Positions 32,342 through 40,437 of a stretch of 40,437 nucleotides of DNA are shown here, one piece after another. How positions within the stretch are numbered: position 1 is the stretch's first letter; every line of letters starts with the position of its first letter. Origin of the DNA: Sulfuricella denitrificans skB26 (lineage in GTDB: Bacteria; Pseudomonadota; Gammaproteobacteria; Burkholderiales; Sulfuricellaceae); NCBI RefSeq assembly GCF_000297055.2, contig NC_022357.1, forward strand, positions 1,704,564 to 1,745,000, read 5' to 3'. The translations under genes were made by a program, and so were the position numbers. The notes below the pieces were generated by a model. It was given only the letters and a program-made list of their open reading frames with translations. It made no database searches and was not told the origin of the DNA.

Positions 32342-35059
32342 CTAAAGGCTACGCGCAACTTCAATCATCTCATAAGCTTCGAGGTGATCGCCGACATTGA
32401 GATCGTTAAAGCCCTTCAGTGACAATCCGCATTCAAAACCGGATTTCACTTCCTTCACATCGTCCTTGAAACGTTTGAGGGAGTCCAACTCGCAAGTATG
32501 GATCACCACGCTATCACGCAACACTCGCACCATAGAACCACGTTTTATGGTGCCGTCGAGCACATAGCAACCAGCAACCGTACCCACCTTCGAAATCTTA
32601 TACACTTCACGAACTTCCACCAAGCCGAGTACACTTTCTTTGCGCTCTGGCGCCAGCATGCCTGACAGCGCAGCTTTGATCTCATCCACCGCATCGTAAA
32701 TAATAGTGTAGTAGCGTACATCCACTCCGGCGGACTGGACCAGCTTGCGTGCAGTCGCATCAGCCCGCGAGTTAAAGCCGATTACCACGGCTTTCGAAGC
32801 CAGAGCCAGATTGATATCGGACTCGGTAATCGCACCTACTCCGCTATGAATGATATTAACCTTAACTTCGTCGGTGGAAAGTTTCTGCAGTGCATGAGCA
32901 AGAGCTTCGTAGGAGCCTTGAACATCGGTCTTGATGATCAGCGGCAAAACTCTGACCTCGCCCTCACCCATCTGATCGAACATATTCTCAAGTTTCGCCG
33001 CATGCTGTTTGGCCAACTTCACGTCACGGAACTTACCCTGGCGGAACAACGCGATCTCACGCGCCTTGCGCTCGTCGTTCAGCACGATCACATCCTCGCC
33101 CGCCATCGGCACCTCTGACAAACCCTGGATCTCTACGGGAATGGAAGGCCCGGCCTCTTTCACCATGTCGCCGTTTTCATCCAGCATGGCCCGTACGCGA
33201 CCGAAGGCCCCGCCAGCCAGAAGCATGTCGCCCGCCTTAAGCGTTCCAGTCTGCACAAGAATAGTCGCCACAGGACCACGCCCCTTGTCCAATCGCGCCT
33301 CAATCACCAAACCCTTGGCGGGAGCATTCTTTTGCGCTTTTAATTCTAGCACCTCAGCCTGCAACAACACGCCTTCAAGCAGTTCATCGATGCCCTCGCC
33401 GCTTTTGGCAGAAACCCCGACAAACATCGTATCTCCGCCCCAATCTTCAGGGACGACACCTTGTGCCACCAATTCCTGCTTAATACGTTCCGGATTGGCT
33501 TCTGGCTTATCAATCTTGTTCATTGCCACGACGACAGGCACGCCTGCCGCTTTGGCATGATGAACCGCTTCAATCGTCTGCGGCATCACGCCGTCATCGG
33601 CAGCCACTACCAGAATGACCACGTCAGTGGCTTTGGCGCCGCGCGCGCGCATCGCCGTAAAAGCCTCATGGCCCGGCGTATCGAGGAAGGTCACCATACC
33701 GCGTGGCGTTTCCACGTGATAGGCACCAATATGCTGGGTAATACCGCCAGCTTCGCCATGAGCAACGCGGGTACGGCGAATATAATCAAGCAAAGAGGTC
33801 TTGCCATGGTCGACGTGCCCCATTACCGTCACCACAGGTGCGCGCGGCTCCAGTTGCACCTCATGCACATCATCATCGGCCAGATAAGCTTCAGGGCTAT
33901 CCAGTGCCGCCGGCTTGGCGACATGCCCCATTTCCTCGACCAGAATCATCGCGGTTTCCTGATCCAGCATCTGGTTGATCGTCGCCATGGTGCCCATCTT
34001 CATCATTACTTTGATGACTGCAGCTGCCTTTACCGCCATTTTTTGCGCAAGCTGCCCGACCGTGATGGTTTCTGGGATCATCACTTCGTAAATGATGGGT
34101 TCAGTCGGCATGGCAAAACCATGAGGTCCTTGGTCTTCCGCCTTGTGATGCGCCCCCCTGTCCTTACGGTTGCGCCATCCAGTTCCGGCCCCCATATCAC
34201 CACGCACTTTGATACCACGCTTTTTACCCGCCGAATCAGCCCACGTGGTTTCCTTTTTCTTTGCTGCCTTTTTCTCGACTTTCTCACCCGGCTTTACGAC
34301 AGGCTTATGTAGCGTACCTTCCGAAAGTGAGAGCTCTGGCACCTTGACAGGAGCTTGAGTCACAGCAACCGCAGATTCTGCAGCTGCCGCAGCTTGCGCC
34401 ACTATTTCGGCTTGTCGGCGCAGACCCTTTTCCTGCTTTTCACGAATATCAGCGCTTTGACGTGCGAAAAGCGCTGATTGTTTACGTGCTTCTTCTTCGC
34501 GTTTGGCGATCTCCGCGTCGTGCAATTGCGGCTTAGCTCTTTTCTTCACTGCAGCGGCTGCGACTGGCACTTCAACCGGAGCAGCCTCAACGGGCACTTC
34601 AACCGGAGCGGCTTCGACCAAGGCTGCTTCGACTGGAGCGGCTTCGGCTGGCAACTCAACCGGAGCGACTTCGACTGATACTTCAACCGGAGCAGCCTCC
34701 ACTGGCGCTTCCATCAGAGCGGCTTCATCCAAGGTCGCTTCGACCGGAGCGGCTTCGGCAATTTCTCGTTTAACAAAAACCCGCTTCTTCCGCACCTCCA
34801 CCTGGATAGTACGCGCTTTGCCAGTACTGTCAGACTTCTTGATTTCAGTCGTTTCCTTGCGGGTCAGAGTGATTTTATTCTTCAGTTCTTTTGCGCCATG
34901 TGCACGACGCAAATAATCAAGCAACTGAGTCTTGTCTTGCTCAGTAAGCAAATCCTCGGACGCCGCTTTATTCACGCCCGCGGCCCGCAACTGTTCCAGC
35001 AACAGCGTTGCGGGCAAGCCCAGCTCGCCGGCAAATTGAGCCACGTTCATTTGTCCCAT
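32342..35059 (-). CDS. infB: Translation initiation factor IF-2 with Pro-Val-Glu-Ala repeat region
   Basis: GTPase that delivers fMet-tRNA to the 30S subunit. The 905-residue protein has an N-terminal IF2_N domain ([25 protein letters not shown]). A charged, flexible N-domain follows, then the G domain: G1 [22 protein letters not shown]3 DTPGHEAF, G4 NKID and G5 SAKSGEG. Domains II-IV close it, with the C-terminal [45 protein letters not shown]. At about residues 98-168 there is an imperfect [16 protein letters not shown] repeat whose DNA is also repetitive (34555-34765). It lies 31 bases downstream of nusA. Confidence 0.97.
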   Translation of the reverse strand: MGQMNVAQFAGELGLPATLLLEQLRAAGVNKAASEDLLTEQDKTQLLDYLRRAHGAKELKNKITLTRKETTEIKKSDSTGKARTIQVEVRKKRVFVKREIAEAAPVEATLDEAALMEAPVEAAPVEVSVEVAPVELPAEAAPVEAALVEAAPVEVPVEAAPVEVPVAAAAVKKRAKPQLHDAEIAKREEEARKQSALFARQSADIREKQEKGLRRQAEIVAQAAAAAESAVAVTQAPVKVPELSLSEGTLHKPVVKPGEKVEKKAAKKKETTWADSAGKKRGIKVRGDMGAGTGWRNRKDRGAHHKAEDQGPHGFAMPTEPIIYEVMIPETITVGQLAQKMAVKAAAVIKVMMKMGTMATINQMLDQETAMILVEEMGHVAKPAALDSPEAYLADDDVHEVQLEPRAPVVTVMGHVDHGKTSLLDYIRRTRVAHGEAGGITQHIGAYHVETPRGMVTFLDTPGHEAFTAMRARGAKATDVVILVVAADDGVMPQTIEAVHHAKAAGVPVVVAMNKIDKPEANPERIKQELVAQGVVPEDWGGDTMFVGVSAKSGEGIDELLEGVLLQAEVLELKAQKNAPAKGLVIEARLDKGRGPVATILVQTGTLKAGDMLLAGGAFGRVRAMLDENGDMVKEAGPSIPVEIQGLSEVPMAGEDVIVLNDERKAREIALFRQGKFRDVKLAKQHAAKLENMFDQMGEGEVRVLPLIIKTDVQGSYEALAHALQKLSTDEVKVNIIHSGVGAITESDINLALASKAVVIGFNSRADATARKLVQSAGVDVRYYTIIYDAVDEIKAALSGMLAPERKESVLGLVEVREVYKISKVGTVAGCYVLDGTIKRGSMVRVLRDSVVIHTCELDSLKRFKDDVKEVKSGFECGLSLKGFNDLNVGDHLEAYEMIEVARSL
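34555..34765. repeat. Imperfect tandem repeat inside infB (EAAPVEV units)
   Basis: Units of about 15-30 bases built on GGAGCGGCTTCGACT/GGAGCAGCCTCAAC recur about ten times. They encode a low-complexity linker of Pro, Val, Glu and Ala. Copy number would be expected to vary between strains by slippage or recombination. Confidence 0.7.
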
Positions 35060-35090
35060 TTAGGTCTCCAGTACATTCTGCTCGCTATCG

Positions 35091-36563
35091 TCATGCAAAC
35101 CACGGAGCGCGTGCCGTCATAATCAATTCCTTGGCGCGTTCACTATCCATCCCGGTCATTTCAACCAGATCGTCAACCGCCAAATCAGCCAGATCATCCA
35201 TCGTCACCACGCCCTTGGATGCCAAGGCACGTGCTGTCTCATCATCCATTCCCTCCATCGCCAGCAATTCAGCTGAGGGAGCCTCCATTTTTTCCTCGCT
35301 GGCAATCGCTTCCGTCAGCAATGCATTGCGTGCGCGACTGCGGAGTTCATTGACCGTATCCTCATCAAAAGATTCAATTTCCAACATCTCTGAAAGAGGG
35401 ACATAGGCCACTTCTTCAAGCGTGCCGAATCCCTCCTGCACCAAAATCCCTGCCACTTCTTCGTCAACGTCAAGCTTTAGCATAAACTGAGAAATAATCG
35501 CCGAGCTCTCTTCCTGGTTCTTCTGATCCGCCTCTTCCTCGGTCATGATGTTCAAGGTCCAGCCTGTCAACTCACTAGCCAGGCGCACATTCTGCCCGAG
35601 GCGACCAATGGCCTGCGCCAGTTGCTCCTCCTCTACCACCACGTCCATGCTATGCTTTTCTTCGTCCACCACGATGCTGCTGATTTCCGCAGGTGCCAAA
35701 GCATTGATCACAAACTGAGCGGGTTCGGGCGACCACAATATGATGTCCACTCGTTCCCCAGCAAGTTCAGAGGTCACTGCCTGTACGCGTGAACCACGCA
35801 TACCAACGCAAGTTCCAATTGGGTCAATGCGCTGATCGTTTGATTTAACGGCAATCTTTGCGCGCACACCCGGGTCTCTCGCAGCCGATTTTATTTCAAG
35901 CAAACCATCCTCAATTTCAGGAACTTCCAGATCAAACAGCTTGACTAGAAACTCGGGCGCAATGCGAGACAAAATCAATTGTGGGCCGCGGCCTGCCCGG
36001 TCAACTCGGGACAGATATGCTCGCACACGGTCGCCAATCCGAAGATTTTCCTTGGGAATCATTTGGTCACGTGGCAGTAACGCCTCGATCCGCCCCGATT
36101 CAATAATGGCGTTCCCCCGCTCCATCCGCTTAATGGTTCCAGTAACAAGAAACTCCTTGCGCTCCAGAAAGTCGTTCAGTATCTGTTCACGCTCAGCTTC
36201 ACGAATTTTCTGCAAGATCACCTGCTTGGCAGCCTGCGCACCTATACGGCCAAACTCAACCGGCTCAAGCGGTTCTTCAACATAGTCATCCAGTTCTATT
36301 TCTGGGTCGCGCTCTTTGGCCACCATCAGGCCAATCTGACGCTCAGGAAACTCAACGGCATCATCGGGAACCACATGCCAGAGACGAACTGAGGAATACT
36401 CACCGGTCTCGCGATCAAGGTCAACGCGCACTTCAACGTCCTCATGAAAACGCTTTTTTGTCGCGGAGGCCAACGCCAATTCCAGCGCAGAAAAAATCAC
36501 ATCCTTAGAGACGTTCTTCTCCCGCGACATCACATCCACGACCAGCAAAATCTCACGACTCAT
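35091..36563 (-). CDS. nusA: Transcription termination/antitermination factor NusA
   Basis: RNA polymerase-binding factor for pausing, termination and rRNA antitermination. The 490-residue protein starts with the RNAP-binding domain ([32 protein letters not shown]). The S1 domain is [31 protein letters not shown]1 and KH2 include the invariant [32 protein letters not shown], with [19 protein letters not shown] in KH2. The C-terminus has two acidic repeats (about 365-490), as in E. coli and other beta/gammaproteobacteria, which contact the alpha subunit CTD. It starts 11 bases after rimP. Confidence 0.97.
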   Translation of the reverse strand: MSREILLVVDVMSREKNVSKDVIFSALELALASATKKRFHEDVEVRVDLDRETGEYSSVRLWHVVPDDAVEFPERQIGLMVAKERDPEIELDDYVEEPLEPVEFGRIGAQAAKQVILQKIREAEREQILNDFLERKEFLVTGTIKRMERGNAIIESGRIEALLPRDQMIPKENLRIGDRVRAYLSRVDRAGRGPQLILSRIAPEFLVKLFDLEVPEIEDGLLEIKSAARDPGVRAKIAVKSNDQRIDPIGTCVGMRGSRVQAVTSELAGERVDIILWSPEPAQFVINALAPAEISSIVVDEEKHSMDVVVEEEQLAQAIGRLGQNVRLASELTGWTLNIMTEEEADQKNQEESSAIISQFMLKLDVDEEVAGILVQEGFGTLEEVAYVPLSEMLEIESFDEDTVNELRSRARNALLTEAIASEEKMEAPSAELLAMEGMDDETARALASKGVVTMDDLADLAVDDLVEMTGMDSERAKELIMTARAPWFA

Positions 36564-36574
36564 ACACCCTCCGG

Positions 36575-37006
36575 CTATATATTCGGTATCAAACGTGCCT
36601 TGTCTATATTGGCAATGTTCAGCGTCAACAGCGCACCATCAACTTCAAGTTGCAGTACGCCATCCTTAACACCACGCAAAACACCTGCATAATTCTTCCT
36701 GCCAGCAAGCGCAATCCGCAATTTAATCTGCGCACGCTCACCGTTAAAACGAATAAAATCCGCTTCCTTCTTCAAAACCCTGTCAAGGCCTGGAGATGAC
36801 ACCTCCAACCGGTCATAATCGCAGTCCATCTCGACCGCCAACAATCGCGATAGATGGTTGCTCACGAACGCGCAATCATCGACACTAATTCCTGCCGGCT
36901 TATCGATAAACAAACGAAGGGACTTACCCCGCTGCGACACCTCGAGGTCTACGAACTCATACCCCAGACCGGTTACCGTGGATTCCAGCAAACCGTATAA
37001 ATCCAT
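36575..37006 (-). CDS. rimP: Ribosome maturation factor RimP
   Basis: Assists 30S subunit maturation. The 143-residue protein begins [56 protein letters not shown]. It continues [33 protein letters not shown], matching the RimP N- and C-terminal domains; the SSPGLDRxL motif is diagnostic. It is the first gene of the operon, and its leader carries a promoter and a terminator-like hairpin. Confidence 0.95.
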   Translation of the reverse strand: MDLYGLLESTVTGLGYEFVDLEVSQRGKSLRLFIDKPAGISVDDCAFVSNHLSRLLAVEMDCDYDRLEVSSPGLDRVLKKEADFIRFNGERAQIKLRIALAGRKNYAGVLRGVKDGVLQLEVDGALLTLNIANIDKARLIPNI

Positions 37007-37021
37007 ATCTCCGCCACAAAT

Positions 37022-37043
37022 AAAAAATGGGCTGACAGCCCAT
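37022..37043 (-). terminator. Terminator-like attenuator in the rimP-nusA leader
   Basis: Read leftward, ATGGGCT-GTC-AGCCCAT (7-bp perfect stem, 3-base loop) runs straight into TTTTTTATTTG. It lies between the predicted transcription start (about 37050) and the rimP ATG at 37006. An intrinsic terminator this close to the start of the nusA operon could be an attenuator. The stem is short, so efficiency is uncertain. Confidence 0.55.
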
Positions 37044-37056
37044 ATACGATCCGCGC

Positions 37057-37065
37057 ATTATAGCA
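37057..37065 (-). promoter_or_regulatory. Extended -10 promoter for the rimP-nusA-infB operon
   Basis: Read leftward, TGCTATAAT is a perfect -10 hexamer with the extended TGn motif. No good -35 is present at 16-18 bases, which is usual for extended -10 promoters. It lies 51 bases before the rimP ATG in an AT-rich stretch. Confidence 0.65.
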
Positions 37066-37159
37066 AATATTCAGTATGAATGAAACATCAACTGGCATAC
37101 GGTTTATTAAGTTGGAACTTTGAACCCTACTTACAACCCACCTGATTTTTCTAAGCTAT

Positions 37160-37197
37160 AAAAAACAAAACCCCCTGCAGCTTTCACTGAGGGGGTC
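37160..37197 (-). terminator. Intrinsic terminator of the rRNA operon
   Basis: Read leftward, ACCCCCTCAGTGAAAGCTGCAGGGGGT is followed by TTTGTTTTTTATAG. The stem is five G-C pairs plus flanking A-T, with an inner CTGCAG/CTCAG region. It begins 14 bases after the 5S 3' end, as expected for the end of an rRNA operon. Confidence 0.85.
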
Positions 37198-37209
37198 TGT
37201 CTTGTTGGG

Positions 37210-37326
37210 AGCCTGGCGGTGACCTACTTTCACATGGGTAATCCACACTATCATCGGCGCACGTTCGTTTCACTTCTGAGTTCGGGATGGGATCAGGTGG
37301 GTCCAAACTGCTATGGCCGCCAAGCA
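37210..37326 (-). rRNA. rrf: 5S ribosomal RNA
   Basis: About 117 bases. Read leftward it has TTGGCGGCCATAGC at the 5' end, ACCCACCTGATCCCATCCCG, then GAACTCAGAAGTGAAACG and GATGATAGTGTGG. The 3' end TCACCGCCAGGC pairs with the 5' end. Ends are set by the terminal helix and are good to a few bases. It is 93 bases downstream of 23S, with no tRNA in between. Confidence 0.95.
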
Positions 37327-37420
37327 TAACTGGCTGCTGAAGGGGATGTTTTCCCTTCGGCTAAAAACTGGAAGAAGTAAAGTGGGATATTGTATCTTTT
37401 CAATTGCGCTTAAGGTTATA

Positions 37421-40437
<3,017 letters not shown>

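Noticed and set aside
33461-34312. 283-residue open frame antisense to infB
   Set aside because: It lies wholly inside the G domain region of infB and its composition (His/Arg/Phe-rich) is typical of a shadow frame.

Overview
The window looks like a betaproteobacterial chromosome, probably from the Nitrosomonadales/Gallionellales side of the class. This is inferred from protein resemblance and gene order, not from a search. The order rimP-nusA-infB-rbfA-truB-rpsO-pnp, a full-length DksA, FlgJ with a fused muramidase domain and the rRNA sequences all fit Proteobacteria. A CbbY-type phosphatase hints at a Calvin-cycle autotroph. The 23S rRNA carries an intervening sequence in helix 25.

Layout. 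1-8191 (+) is an envelope export block: the C-terminal two thirds of an AcrB/MexB-type RND permease, two OprM/NodT-type outer-membrane lipoproteins, a MacA-like adaptor, and a separate ABC ATPase and MacB-like permease. 8308-10208 (+) holds a DUF1015 gene translationally coupled to serB. 10218-22670 (-) is the flagellar rod, ring and hook cluster flgBCDEFGHIJKL, followed upstream by a GGDEF diguanylate cyclase (22848-24665, -). flgA and folD are on the + strand (24875-26477). A CbbY-like phosphatase (-), dksA and an unrecognised gene (+) come next. A bidirectional terminator separates these from the leftward translation/RNA operon (pnp to rimP, 28387-37006). The last part is the end of an rRNA operon (5S and 23S, - strand).

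How the flagellar genes work together. The sequence supports three transcription units. A sigma-54 promoter lies before flgB, a second sigma-54 promoter of almost the same sequence lies before flgI, and a sigma-28 promoter lies before flgK. Both sigma-54 promoters have the same 19-bp palindrome plus half-site upstream, a candidate enhancer. At flgI the palindrome is exactly 100 bp further away, and a REP-like element of about 100 bp lies in between.

Most unusual signal. Palindromic elements built from 7-bp tandem repeats with a GAGT core occur at three unrelated sites: inside flgJ (in frame, as a Ser-rich linker), between flgE and flgF, and inside the 23S rRNA gene as a helix-25 intervening sequence. 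In flgJ, some repeat units are altered exactly where a perfect unit would create an in-frame TGA.
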